A stretch of 64,000 nt of DNA. It comes from Microcoleus sp. EPA2. Lineage in GTDB: Bacteria; Cyanobacteriota; Cyanobacteriia; Cyanobacteriales; Microcoleaceae. The notes beneath the pieces are model-generated. The model ran no database searches. It saw nothing but the letters and a program-made list of their open reading frames with translations, and was not told the origin of the DNA. Position numbers and translations under genes: made by a program. Position 1 is the stretch's first letter, and each line of letters begins with the position of its first letter. Where the stretch lies: assembly GCA_020882975.1 (NCBI GenBank), contig JAHRFD010000001.1, positions 290,336-354,335 on the forward strand, written 5' to 3'. This document shows, one piece after another, positions 44,525-53,020 of the stretch.

Positions 44525-45145
44525 ATGACACACTCTCCAGAATTAATCGCTTTAGCCCAATACATGGCTGGCGATTTTGACAATCGGGAACAAGCACTTG
44601 CCGAGCCGGTATGGTACGTGCATCTGCGTTTTTGGCAAAGACCAGTACCCATTGGTCTATTTTCAGAACCCAGCATTGCACTGTTTGCAGAACAAGCCAA
44701 CATTTTGGAATTAGACAAACCATACCGTCCCCGCATCGTGCAACTGAGACAGTCACAGACAGCGCCAGGACTTCTAGAAGCTCAGTATTATATGTTCAAA
44801 GATATTGAAGCCATCAAAGGAGGTGGTCGCAACCCAGACTTACTAGGAAAAGTAAATCGGGAGGAAATCCAACTCCTTCCAGGCTGTACCCTTTCAGTTG
44901 CGGTCGAAAATTTAGGCCCCAACCGTTATCGGTTTCGGGCATCTTTGCCCGTGGGTACTCCATGCTGCTTTGCCTACGGAGGGCAAAATTACCAAGTAGA
45001 CTTGGGATTTGAAGCCTCCGCCACAGAATTTCTCAGCTATGACAAGGGAATAGACCCCAAAACAGGTAAGGCTATTTGGGGAGCTCTCATGGGCCCTTTT
45101 AGATTTGTCAAGCGTCAGGATTTCGCTTCTGAGATATTGCTCTGA
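44525..45145 (+). CDS. cpcT: CpcT/CpeT-family phycobiliprotein chromophore lyase
   Basis: The 206-residue lyase has LAQYMAGDFDNREQA, VWYVHLRFWQRPVP and YRPRIVQL, all typical of the CpcT/CpeT fold. Members attach phycocyanobilin (CpcT) or phycoerythrobilin (CpeT) to phycobiliprotein cysteines. CpcT is the commoner single-copy form and the likely one; an exact subtype needs comparison. The gene ends in a GAAGGAA repeat that includes the stop codon. Confidence 0.88.
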   Translation: MTHSPELIALAQYMAGDFDNREQALAEPVWYVHLRFWQRPVPIGLFSEPSIALFAEQANILELDKPYRPRIVQLRQSQTAPGLLEAQYYMFKDIEAIKGGGRNPDLLGKVNREEIQLLPGCTLSVAVENLGPNRYRFRASLPVGTPCCFAYGGQNYQVDLGFEASATEFLSYDKGIDPKTGKAIWGALMGPFRFVKRQDFASEILL

Positions 45146-45183
45146 AGGAAGAAGGAAGAAGGAAGAAGGAAGAAGGAAGAAAG
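45144..45183. repeat. STRR (GAAGGAA)n
   Basis: Five to six purine-rich 7-nt units directly overlap the cpcT stop codon. A short similar run (GGAAGAAGGAAGAAG) lies at about 61577-61592. Confidence 0.9.
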
Positions 45184-45296
45184 ATTTAGTTAAGGCAAGA
45201 ACTTACCTTCAGCCTGTTCTTCCACTGCCATGTTCCTGGGAGTCTGGGACTCTCAATCTTCAGACTCCCTTACACCGCAGGCGATGCAAGATGTCC

Positions 45297-45659
45297 TCAA
45301 CTGGCGCGAGGCACCCCCTCCAAAGCTTCTTCTTCAGTCTCAAAAATTTCAAACACAGAATCCATCATGGTGACTTCAAACACCAATTTGGCTTCTGGAT
45401 GAACATTGCAAATCCGAAAACTCCCTTTGACTTTATCCGCATCCCTCATACCAGCTACAAGTGAGGTCAGGCCAGAACTATCAATAAAGTTAACCTGACC
45501 AAGATTCACTACAACATGGCGGCTGAGTTTGGAAATACACTCTTGCAACTTGAGGCGGAATTGCCAAGCTGTTGTGATGTCCAGCCGTCCTGTCGGTGCT
45601 AAGACGATAACTGTTGTACCGTCTTGAAGCGTGTGGGTTTTTTGATCAATATGAATCAC
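45297..45659 (-). CDS. STAS-domain anti-sigma factor antagonist-like protein
   Basis: The 120-residue STAS domain has the phosphorylatable-Ser motif NFIDSSGLTSLVAGM and PTGRLDITTAWQFR at the start. Such proteins act in partner-switching with anti-sigma kinases and phosphatases; no partner is encoded nearby. The GTG at 45659 is preferred because GGAAGG lies 5-6 nt upstream; a TTG five codons earlier also opens the frame. Confidence 0.85.
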   Translation of the reverse strand: MIHIDQKTHTLQDGTTVIVLAPTGRLDITTAWQFRLKLQECISKLSRHVVVNLGQVNFIDSSGLTSLVAGMRDADKVKGSFRICNVHPEAKLVFEVTMMDSVFEIFETEEEALEGVPRAS

Positions 45660-45740
45660 TGACCCTTCCCTCAAAATTATTATCTATCGCGGTGGTTACT
45701 TTCCCAGTAGTTTAACTCAGGTCGGTAACTACAGAGGCAT

Positions 45741-46760
45741 CTAATTTGCCCAATCTTGTGGTTTTAAGAATTTGGAGTAAAGTTCGGCTTCTGGAGAGTT
45801 GGGTTCTGGCTCAAAACAGTATTCCCAGCGTACCAAAGGTGGCAGGGACATCAGAATCGATTCAGTGCGTCCATTTGTCTGCAAACCAAAGGTCGTGCCG
45901 CGATCGTACACTAAGTTAAATTCGACATAGCGACCGCGACGGTATAGCTGAAAATTACGCTCCCGTTCGCCGTAGGGTGTCGAGCGACGCTTTTCAATAA
46001 TTGGGACATAGGCCGGCAAAAATGCCCTACCGCAGTCCTGGACAAAGGCAAATACCGACTCCCAACTCCGATCTTCGGGCTTGCCGATTTCGTTGCTATA
46101 GGCTGCTGCCTTCCCTTTGACATTCTGGTCGCGGTAAAGAGGGCCTTGACCATTTTGGTAGTCAAAAAAGATGCCACCGACACCGCGAGTTTCTTGGCGG
46201 TGGGGGAGATAGAAATATTCATCACACCAGAGCTTAAATGCCGGATAATAGGCGGGATGGTGTTTGTCACAAGCTGCTTTCAGAGTGTTGTGAAAATGAG
46301 TAGCATCCTCAGCAAAGGGGTAATAAGGAGTCAAATCGATACCACCACCAAACCACCAAATCGGGCCCGCCTCAAAATAGCGGTAATTCAGGTGAACCGT
46401 AGGCAAATAGGGATTGCGGGGGTGCAGCACTATCGAAGTGCCAGTGGCATAGAAATCGTGACCAGCCGCCTCTGGGTGCTTGGCCAAAATCAAAGCAGGC
46501 AAACTTTCGCCCCAAACTTGGGAAAAATTTACTCCGCCTTGTTCAAACACATCGCCTTCGCGCATGACACGAGAACGTCCACCGCCACCTTCGGAACGCT
46601 CCCAAGCATCTTGTTTAAATTTGCCGCTGCCGTCGAGTTGTTCTAGACCTTGACAAATTTCATCTTGTATGGTCTTCATAAATTCACTGACTCTAGCTCT
46701 GGAGTCAGTGGGTGGCAAAAACGGGGAAGTCGCTGTTTTAAGAGTTGTAGAAACTGTCAT
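45741..46760 (-). CDS. hemF: Oxygen-dependent coproporphyrinogen III oxidase
   Basis: HemF converts coproporphyrinogen III to protoporphyrinogen IX using O2, on the way to haem and chlorophyll. The 339-residue protein has [33 protein letters not shown] and [17 protein letters not shown], the family signatures. An AT-rich promoter region with GAATTTAA repeats (about 46773-46802) lies upstream. No fused domains are present. Confidence 0.97.
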   Translation of the reverse strand: MTVSTTLKTATSPFLPPTDSRARVSEFMKTIQDEICQGLEQLDGSGKFKQDAWERSEGGGGRSRVMREGDVFEQGGVNFSQVWGESLPALILAKHPEAAGHDFYATGTSIVLHPRNPYLPTVHLNYRYFEAGPIWWFGGGIDLTPYYPFAEDATHFHNTLKAACDKHHPAYYPAFKLWCDEYFYLPHRQETRGVGGIFFDYQNGQGPLYRDQNVKGKAAAYSNEIGKPEDRSWESVFAFVQDCGRAFLPAYVPIIEKRRSTPYGERERNFQLYRRGRYVEFNLVYDRGTTFGLQTNGRTESILMSLPPLVRWEYCFEPEPNSPEAELYSKFLKPQDWAN

Positions 46761-47043
46761 CCGATTTTAGATTGAAGAATTTAAGAATTTAAGAATTGAA
46801 GAATCGCGACCACGGCTCAATTCGGCGATTGTGACCAAATTGCTTTGAGTCGTAGAAATTCTTGCCGATCGGATGTGAGTTTCAGATTGACCGTGAGTCT
46901 CAAATCCTGTCGGCACTGTAATTATGCCACCGTTGGTCGGTAAAAGATCTCTATGAAGTTAGATTAAAAAATGGCAATAAAAATATACTGAAAGATCGAT
47001 CGCAAATTACAGACCCAATTGCAGAGCTATGGTGGAGAACATA

Positions 47044-48114
47044 ATGCCCAATACACTAGATGTTAGTTCAGTTTTAGAAATCCTGCGACCAGTCCAAGAC
47101 CCCGAACTCCAAAAGAGTTTGGTGGAATTGAACATGATCCGCAACATCAAAATCGACGGCGGAGTAGTCAGCTTCACCTTGGTGCTAACAACGCCAGCTT
47201 GTCCGCTGCGAGAATTTATTGTGGATGATTGCAAAAAAGCGGTCAAACAATTGCCCGGTGTCGAAACAGTAGTTGTGGAGGTGACAGCAGAAACACCGCA
47301 GCAAAAGGGAGTAGGCGATCGCCAAGGCATAGAAGGCGTTAAAAATATTATCGCAATTTCCAGTGGCAAAGGCGGAGTCGGCAAAAGTACAGTAGCGGTA
47401 AACGTCGCAGTAGCCCTGGCTCAAACCGGTGCTAAAGTCGGTTTGCTAGATGCCGATATCTATGGGCCCAACGACCCGACCATGTTGGGACTCGGTGATG
47501 CAAAAGTCATGGTTCAAGAGGGAAAAAGTGGCGAAACCCTTCAACCAGCCTTCAATTATGGCGTCAAATTGGTGTCGATGGCATTTTTAATTGAGAAAGA
47601 CCAGCCTGTAATTTGGCGAGGCCCCATGTTGAATGGGATTATCCGGCAGTTTCTCTACCAGGTAAATTGGGGCGATTTAGACTATCTGATTGTAGATATG
47701 CCTCCGGGTACGGGAGACGCGCAGTTAACGATGGCCCAAGCGGTACCAATGGCCGGTGTGGTGATTGTGACTACGCCACAGACTGTCTCGCTGTTGGACT
47801 CCCGCAAAGGGTTAAAGATGTTCCAGCAGTTGGGAGTGTCGGTGTTGGGAATTGTGGAAAATATGAGCTATTTCGTGCCGCCGGATATGCCGGATAAGCA
47901 ATATGATATTTTCGGTTCTGGTGGCGGGGAAAGGACGGCGGAGGAGTTGGGAGTGCCGCTGTTAGGGCGGATTCCGCTGGAAATTCCGTTGCGGGAAGGT
48001 GGCGATTCCGGTGTACCGATTGTGGTGGGACAACCGGGTTCTGCTTCGGCGAGGGAGTTGCGGGCGATCGCGGGTAGGATTGCTGGTAAAGTTTCCGTAG
48101 CAGCCTTAGCTTAA
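47044..48114 (+). CDS. Mrp/NBP35-type iron-sulfur cluster carrier ATPase
   Basis: The 356-residue protein has an N-terminal MIP18/DUF59 domain (about residues 5-90, ending before QKGVGDRQG) and a P-loop ATPase with SSGKGGVGKSTVAVNVA. The Mrp signature MPPGTGDAQL is present. The usual CPxC cluster motif after VENMSYF is replaced by VPPDMPDKQYD, so no cluster cysteines are seen there, as I recall for other cyanobacterial Mrp proteins. The start at 47044 has GGAG about 7 nt upstream; a frame five codons longer overlaps that site. Confidence 0.93.
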   Translation: MPNTLDVSSVLEILRPVQDPELQKSLVELNMIRNIKIDGGVVSFTLVLTTPACPLREFIVDDCKKAVKQLPGVETVVVEVTAETPQQKGVGDRQGIEGVKNIIAISSGKGGVGKSTVAVNVAVALAQTGAKVGLLDADIYGPNDPTMLGLGDAKVMVQEGKSGETLQPAFNYGVKLVSMAFLIEKDQPVIWRGPMLNGIIRQFLYQVNWGDLDYLIVDMPPGTGDAQLTMAQAVPMAGVVIVTTPQTVSLLDSRKGLKMFQQLGVSVLGIVENMSYFVPPDMPDKQYDIFGSGGGERTAEELGVPLLGRIPLEIPLREGGDSGVPIVVGQPGSASARELRAIAGRIAGKVSVAALA

Positions 48115-48119
48115 ATCAG

Positions 48120-48350
48120 GAGACGGCAATACCTATTGGTGTCAACTTAACGTTCATTCCACAGTCCGACAGGGGTTGAAACCCCTGTCTCAAAGCGAAA
48201 GTCCTCTCAAGAGGACTGAAGAACTCATTAGTCCTCTTAAGAGGACTTTCGCTATTAGACAGGGAATTCATTCCCTGGCGGACTCGCGGGCCCACAGACG
48301 GGCTTGGCGAGCTGACAGCTTAAGTTGACACCAATGGGCACTGCCGTCTC
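48120..48350. mobile_element. 231-bp MITE-like element with 31-bp terminal inverted repeats
   Basis: The left end 48120-48150 and right end 48320-48350 are complementary over 31 bp with three mismatches (GAGACGGCA... and ATTGGTGTCAACTTAA blocks). Inside are nested palindromes, AGGGGTTGAAACCCCT near 48170 and GCGAAAGTCC...GGACTTTCGC at 48195-48252. A solitary end of the same kind (GGTGTCAACTTAA) lies at 61945-61957. It fills the space between the mrp and ndhS genes. Confidence 0.8.
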
Positions 48351-48409
48351 CAAACTCGATCGCCAAAAAACGGTAAGCTATAAACACCAAACATCACATT
48401 CAAAAACTT

Positions 48410-48601
48410 ATGATTTTTCCAGGTTCAGCAGTTCGAGTTAAAGATACCACCGAGATTTACTACGGCTTTCAAGGACTTGTCCAGCGAGTTACAGACGGGA
48501 AAGTCGCGGTACTTTTTGAAGGAGGCAATTGGGACAAACTGATCTCATTTCGGCTGTCCCAATTAGAACTTGTGGATGCTACCGCAGGCAGAACCAAATA
48601 G
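48410..48601 (+). CDS. ndhS: NDH-1 subunit S (DUF3252)
   Basis: The 63-residue SH3-like protein [19 protein letters not shown] with [17 protein letters not shown] matches NdhS, the ferredoxin-docking subunit of the cyanobacterial NDH-1 complex used for cyclic electron flow. The length fits the family. It stands alone; the other ndh genes are elsewhere. Confidence 0.85.
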   Translation: MIFPGSAVRVKDTTEIYYGFQGLVQRVTDGKVAVLFEGGNWDKLISFRLSQLELVDATAGRTK

Positions 48602-48913
48602 TCAGTAGTCATTAGTCAGTAGTCAGTAGTCATTAGTCAGTAGTCAGTAGTCATTAGTCAGTAGTCAGTAGTCAGTAGTCAGTAGTCAGTAGTCATTAGT
48701 CATTAGTCATTAGTCATTAGTCATTAGTCGGTATTTGGTTGTCATTAGCTATTATTTATGAGTATTATATCAAACTTACTTCTAATAGCTAACGACCAAC
48801 CAATTCCCAATTCCCAATTCCCAATTCCCTATTCCCAATTCCCTATTCCCAATTCCCTATTCCCTATTCCCAATTCCCAATTCCCTATTCCCAATTCCCT
48901 ATTCCCTATTCCC
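48602..48913. repeat. STRR region (AGTCAGT / AGTCATT, then CAATTCC / TATTCCC)
   Basis: About 125 bp of AGTCAGT/AGTCATT units follow the ndhS stop. A unique 70-bp stretch comes next, then about 115 bp of CAATTCC/CTATTCC heptamers end four bases before the next start codon. The second block is open in one frame (reading as IPNSQFP units), so a start at 48758 would give a 53-residue artefactual extension. Confidence 0.9.
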
Positions 48914-48916
48914 AAT

Positions 48917-49585
48917 ATGCGCATAAACCTCCCCCAATTCCCAGAGAAACAGCGTCTAAACGACCATATTGGCGAAATTATTGAAACTGCAACTACAGAA
49001 TTTTTAGCTCAATGTTTAGATCCAGAAGACTTGAGTTTTCCGGCGATGCCACCTTTTGGGAGTTGGGTGAAAGCTACCGATGAACAGTCGGGAAATCTCG
49101 TGATCGCAGTAGTTTATCATGCCACAACTAGCCCGATCGACACGGTGCACAGAGCACGGGCTTTGGGGATGTCGCTGCAAGAGTTGCGGGAGGAACAACC
49201 GCAGATTTTTGCGATGTTAAAGACTGAGTTTCGAGCGGCAATTGTGGGTTTTGAAACTGCTACTGAAAGCTTGAACGGTTATGGGGCGCAACGGGGAACT
49301 ATTTATCAGTATATTCCGCCAAGACCGCCGCAAATTCACCAGGCGGTTTATCGCTGCGAACCGGATGAGGTGATTGATTTTAGTGCTCAGTTGGATTTTT
49401 TGAGGACGCTGCTGGGAGTTGCTAATGCGCCGGTGGAGGCGCTGACGGCGGCGGCGATTCGGGAGATTTATCAGTTGCGAAAGCGCGATCGATCTTGGTT
49501 GGTGGAAGCGGGGAGGAGTTTGAGTGTGTTGTTGAAGGATGATTACGATCGGTTGCGGGTGATTTTGAGTCAGATTCATCCATAA
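48917..49585 (+). CDS. HAS-barrel domain protein
   Basis: The 222-residue protein begins [12 protein letters not shown] and has [16 protein letters not shown] and [20 protein letters not shown], the HAS-barrel pattern found at the N-terminus of HerA-type ATPases. Here it stands alone. The C-terminal half ([19 protein letters not shown]) is helical. The ATG at 48917 is chosen over an in-frame ATG at 48758 whose extension is translated STRR. Confidence 0.82.
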   Translation: MRINLPQFPEKQRLNDHIGEIIETATTEFLAQCLDPEDLSFPAMPPFGSWVKATDEQSGNLVIAVVYHATTSPIDTVHRARALGMSLQELREEQPQIFAMLKTEFRAAIVGFETATESLNGYGAQRGTIYQYIPPRPPQIHQAVYRCEPDEVIDFSAQLDFLRTLLGVANAPVEALTAAAIREIYQLRKRDRSWLVEAGRSLSVLLKDDYDRLRVILSQIHP

Positions 49586-49700
49586 TACTCGACAAAATCG
49601 AGATAGTCTGAAGCTAGCTGTTATACATGACAGGTTTCCCAAACTAAACTACACTATCAATAGTTCAGCCCGCACACTACTGCTACCCAACATAAATCTT

Positions 49701-51161
49701 ATGCAAGGACCAATACTCGCAGGACGCTACCACATCATAAAACACTTGGGAGGCGGTAGCTTCGGTCAGACTTACCTGGCTGAAGATAAAAAGCGATCGG
49801 GTAATTTTCGGTGTGTCGTCAAGCAACTTAAGCCAGAGTCTACAGATCCGCAAACTCTAGAGATAGCTAGACGTTTATTTACAACAGAAACAGAAAGCCT
49901 CCACAACCTAGGAACTCATCGTCAGATTCCTGAACTTTTAGATCATTTTGAGGAAAATCAGGAATTTTATTTAGTTCAAGAGTTGATTGAGGGGAGAGAT
50001 TTAAGTAAAGAAATTACTCCTGGCCAGCGGCTTAGTGAATTGCAAGTTATGGCTATTTTGCAGGAAATCTTAGAAATATTAGTATTTGTTCAGCAGCACA
50101 AAGTCATCCACCGGGATATTAAACCTACTAATTTAATGAGGCGCAATTCCGATCGCAAAATATTCTTAATTGACTTTGGGGCTGTTAAACGAATTAGCAC
50201 TCACATAGTTAACACCACAGGGTCAAATCCGCCGACTATTGGCATCGGCACAAATGGCTATATGCCAGCAGAACAAAATAACGGACATCCTAACTTTGGC
50301 AGCGATATCTATGCTGTGGGAATGACTGGGATTGAATGGCTGACGGGGATACTTCCTCACGAATTACCAAAGGATGCTAATGGTGAAATTGTTTGGCGCG
50401 ATCGCGTCCAAGTTAGCGATGGTTTTGCTAATATTTTAAACAAAATGGTGCGCTATCATTTTCGCGATCGCTACCAGTCAGCGGCAGAGGTGTTGCAAGC
50501 TTTAAACAGTTTGAGACGAATTCCACCATCTTCTACTGTAGTATCATCTCCTAACTTATTGACATTAATGAGTAACTGGACGCGAGATCATATAATTGGT
50601 TTGCTTGGGGTTAGTTTGGCTGCTATATTTGGTGTAGCAGCATTCTTTACACCAGAAATTAGAAAGATGCTGGGATTGGAGGGTGCGGACAATTTGGCAA
50701 ATTATGACAATACAGTCCAAGGCATTAAAATCAAATATCCCGATAATTGGACTAAACAAGAAGAGTCTAACGCCGTTACCCAAGAGGTAGTTAAATTTAT
50801 TTCACCGAAAGAAGGCGATGCTGATAAATTTCTAGAACGGCTGATTGTGACAGTCGAATCTACGACAAATAATAAAACCCTTGATGAATATACGAAGTTA
50901 TCTAAACAAGAAATCCTGAATTTAGATAAAAATGCTAAGATAGCTGAAGAGAGTGAATCGACTTTGGCAGGCAAAAGCGGGTATAGAGTTGTTTATACAA
51001 CCAAAGAAGGAAATCAAGAGTTCAAAAAGTTGAATGTTTGGACGATGAAAAATGATCAGGCTTATTTGATTACCTATGAGGCGGAAGCGGGGAAGTACGA
51101 GCAGTTTTTGCCCGTTGTTGAGAAAATGATTAAGTCGCTGGAAGTTCAAGACACGAAATAA
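49701..51161 (+). CDS. Serine/threonine protein kinase with membrane anchor and PsbP-like extracytoplasmic domain
   Basis: The 486-residue protein has an N-terminal kinase domain (about residues 8-275) with LGGGSFGQTYLAE, catalytic HRDIKPTNLMRR and DFGAVK. A single membrane helix (about 297-316) follows. The C-terminal domain (about 330-483, IKIKYPDNWTKQEES ... YLITYEAEAGKYEQFLPVVE) resembles PsbP/DUF1795-type beta folds and may sense extracytoplasmic signals. Kinases of this type are abundant in filamentous cyanobacteria. The substrate is unknown. It is preceded by a weak ribosome binding site. Confidence 0.88.
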   Translation: MQGPILAGRYHIIKHLGGGSFGQTYLAEDKKRSGNFRCVVKQLKPESTDPQTLEIARRLFTTETESLHNLGTHRQIPELLDHFEENQEFYLVQELIEGRDLSKEITPGQRLSELQVMAILQEILEILVFVQQHKVIHRDIKPTNLMRRNSDRKIFLIDFGAVKRISTHIVNTTGSNPPTIGIGTNGYMPAEQNNGHPNFGSDIYAVGMTGIEWLTGILPHELPKDANGEIVWRDRVQVSDGFANILNKMVRYHFRDRYQSAAEVLQALNSLRRIPPSSTVVSSPNLLTLMSNWTRDHIIGLLGVSLAAIFGVAAFFTPEIRKMLGLEGADNLANYDNTVQGIKIKYPDNWTKQEESNAVTQEVVKFISPKEGDADKFLERLIVTVESTTNNKTLDEYTKLSKQEILNLDKNAKIAEESESTLAGKSGYRVVYTTKEGNQEFKKLNVWTMKNDQAYLITYEAEAGKYEQFLPVVEKMIKSLEVQDTK

Positions 51162-51208
51162 ATTTATTGAGGCAGTTGTCAGATTATGGTGACAGTATCA
51201 ATCAAATA

Positions 51209-51289
51209 AGATCCCCCTAAATCCCCCTTAAAAAGGGGGACTTTGAACCGTCTTGTCCCCCCCTTTTTAAGGGGGGTTAGGGGGGATCT
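51209..51289. repeat. Palindromic element AGATCCCCCTAA...TTAGGGGGGATCT
   Basis: An 81-bp element has 12-13-bp end repeats with a second internal CCCCCTTAAAAAGGGGG palindrome and CCCCCCTTTTTAAGGGGGG near the other end. Relatives form the array at 55078-55305. Confidence 0.85.
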
Positions 51290-51421
51290 CCGGGTTTAAT
51301 TGCTAAAGCCATAGAAAAACACCGCAAATTAGGGGAATCAATTAGCATTTGGCAAGATGGCAAAGTAATTACTTTAACTGCCGATCAAATTCCTCCACTG
51401 AAATTAGATAATGATAGTTAA
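51290..51421 (+). pseudogene. 3' remnant of a small conserved gene
   Basis: Directly after the palindromic element the frame reads LIAKAIEKHRKLGESISIWQ then DGKVITLTADQIPPL and stops at 51419-51421. This resembles small cyanobacterial proteins I recall with an AIEKHRKLGESI...DGKV pattern. No start codon lies in frame before the repeat, so the 5' end seems lost or replaced by the repeat. Confidence 0.55.
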
Positions 51422-51480
51422 TCCTTATTTTCCCATCAAATGAGGAACAGATATTTTAGTCAAAAGGTTTGGGCAATTAT

Positions 51481-51684
51481 TTAGGATTCGGCTACTTTTT
51501 CTGGTACTCGCCGATATTTACCATCTAAACGTTCTTGTCGCTGACGGCGGTTGTCAGCTTCTAACATTGCGAGCACTTCATCTAATTTTAGCGTCCAAGC
51601 ATCAAGCAGGCGACAAGATTCTCGCATCCTAGCAACATTTTGTTGTCTTGTCTCTAAATCGGGTATTCTTGGCTGTTGAGTCAT
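51481..51684 (-). CDS. Small hypothetical protein
   Basis: The 67-residue protein starts MTQQPRIPDLETRQQN and is helical and charged (LDEVLAMLEADNRRQRQERL). Its ATG overlaps the stop of the upstream gene (ATGA, 51681-51684), so it is the second gene of a two-gene operon. I do not recognise a family. AAGGAG lies 12 nt upstream. Confidence 0.6.
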   Translation of the reverse strand: MTQQPRIPDLETRQQNVARMRESCRLLDAWTLKLDEVLAMLEADNRRQRQERLDGKYRRVPEKVAES

Positions 51685-52025
51685 GGCAGATTCCAACTCC
51701 TTTTAATTTCTTGAATACTGGCTTCGGAGGCATCAGCGATTGCCTCTCCCTGGTCTATCGTCCTATACAAAAAGTCTAGCACATCGGCTGTTGCTGCTGG
51801 TTGAGATTCTGCTACCTGTTGCAAGATTCTGTGCAAGCGGTTGTAGGGAATTCTCAGGCGTTCCTTGACATTATCAATTGCTTCTAACTCAGGCATTGTT
51901 TCCTCGGTCTCGCCAAATTGCTGTAATAGGGAATATTCTGTTGCTGTTGCTGTATCCAGGAGTGCGACTAACCGCTGTTGCAATCTAAAAATAGTGCTGA
52001 TAGTTTGGTCTGGTAATGTTGCCAT
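51681..52025 (-). CDS. Hypothetical protein, first gene of a two-gene operon
   Basis: The 114-residue all-helical protein starts MATLPDQTISTIFRLQQ. Coiled-coil-like heptads are visible in RLVALLDTATATEYSLL and LDFLYRTIDQGEAIADASE. I do not recognise a family. It is coupled to the following gene by the 4-bp overlap. A longer frame adds eight residues (MSSSKFKF) without a better ribosome binding site. Confidence 0.6.
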   Translation of the reverse strand: MATLPDQTISTIFRLQQRLVALLDTATATEYSLLQQFGETEETMPELEAIDNVKERLRIPYNRLHRILQQVAESQPAATADVLDFLYRTIDQGEAIADASEASIQEIKRSWNLP

Positions 52026-52081
52026 GAATTTGAATTTGGAGGATGACAAATTATCAGTATAATAGCATTGGCTGGGGCTGG

Positions 52082-52144
52082 GAAACCGGGTTTTTTACGA
52101 AAAATATTCGTGACAGCCGACAGATTAGGTAAAAACCCGGTTTC
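52082..52144. repeat. Palindromic repeat GAAACCGGGTTTTTT...AAAACCCGGTTTC
   Basis: Inverted ends of about 14 bp (52082-52096 and 52131-52144) enclose ACGAAAAATATTCGTGAC. A related copy is at 56463-56528. Confidence 0.8.
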
Positions 52145-52190
52145 TTTAATCGCAGTGAGTAAATCCCGATCGTATTCAGATTTAACGCAA

Positions 52191-52580
52191 TCACTCAATC
52201 TGATAAATGTAAGCATCGTCAACGTAGATATGATTCACCATGTTGTTTGTGAGCCGCTTCCCTAATAAACTTAAATTCCAATCTTTTTGTAACTTACGCA
52301 ATCCTTGAATTAATTTGTGTTTGGGACTTACTGCCACAAGATTCATCCAATTTATGTTTAATTCTGGTTGAACTTTGCCAAAAACGGAAATTATCTCTTT
52401 GTACGTTTTGAGGGAACCTTCTTTATCAAAAATAGGAGAAGTCAACATTAAACGCCATGTTTCCTTTTCTGGCAAGTATAGCCAGAGTGCTGACTTAACG
52501 GAAAGACCAGCTTGATTGAGAGCGTCTATTAATCTTTTACCGTCTTGGATTTCTTGGTCTACCAATGTTGCTGTACCCAT
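52191..52580 (-). CDS. Hypothetical partner of the HEPN protein
   Basis: The 129-residue protein has DGKRLIDALNQAGLSVKSAL and WLYLPEKETWRLMLTSP. It is coupled to the HEPN gene by a 22-bp overlap. It lacks a nucleotidyltransferase motif (no GS..D), so it is not the usual MNT partner. I do recall HEPN genes next to proteins of this look, but no function is known to me. Confidence 0.65.
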   Translation of the reverse strand: MGTATLVDQEIQDGKRLIDALNQAGLSVKSALWLYLPEKETWRLMLTSPIFDKEGSLKTYKEIISVFGKVQPELNINWMNLVAVSPKHKLIQGLRKLQKDWNLSLLGKRLTNNMVNHIYVDDAYIYQIE

Positions 52581-52972
52581 TGTAAAACTCCTTGATTGGG
52601 ATCGGTGATTGCTAAGTAAATAGCGGTGGCTTCTTGTCTAGAATATTTTTGATAACGGCTTTCTTCTGACCAGTCTTTGACTACTAACCAATTATTTGCA
52701 AAAGCTGGATCGCTTCGCCTCGCAGTCTCTAAGGTTGGATAAAGTTGAGCAACCTTAACAAGCTTTTCCAAATCGTGAGTATAACTGTCCATTACAGTTT
52801 TCTTGTCAGGGAAGTCAAATTTTTGAGTCTGTTTGGCAATGCAAGCTTTTAGCCCGCATTCAATGACATACCCACTCAGATAGTAAGCCCCTGAGTATTG
52901 ACGGTTTTTGAGCAGGACTTCAACTTCTTTAAGTCGCGTCATGGCAAGGTTTTTTAATTCCCGTCTGTTCAC
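52559..52972 (-). CDS. HEPN-domain protein
   Basis: The 137-residue helical protein has the HEPN pattern YYLSGYVIECGLKACIA and YTHDLEKLVKVAQLYP. The RNase motif Rx4-6H is not apparent, so it may bind nucleotides or regulate rather than cut RNA. The GTG at 52972 (MNRRELKNLA) is chosen because family members begin like this; there is no strong ribosome binding site. It is the promoter-proximal gene of a two-gene operon, resembling a toxin-antitoxin module. Confidence 0.8.
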   Translation of the reverse strand: MNRRELKNLAMTRLKEVEVLLKNRQYSGAYYLSGYVIECGLKACIAKQTQKFDFPDKKTVMDSYTHDLEKLVKVAQLYPTLETARRSDPAFANNWLVVKDWSEESRYQKYSRQEATAIYLAITDPNQGVLQWVQQHW

Positions 52973-53020
52973 AAGGTTGTCATCCGAATACTTCTCTTCT
53001 ATACTATCTTTAATTTAATA

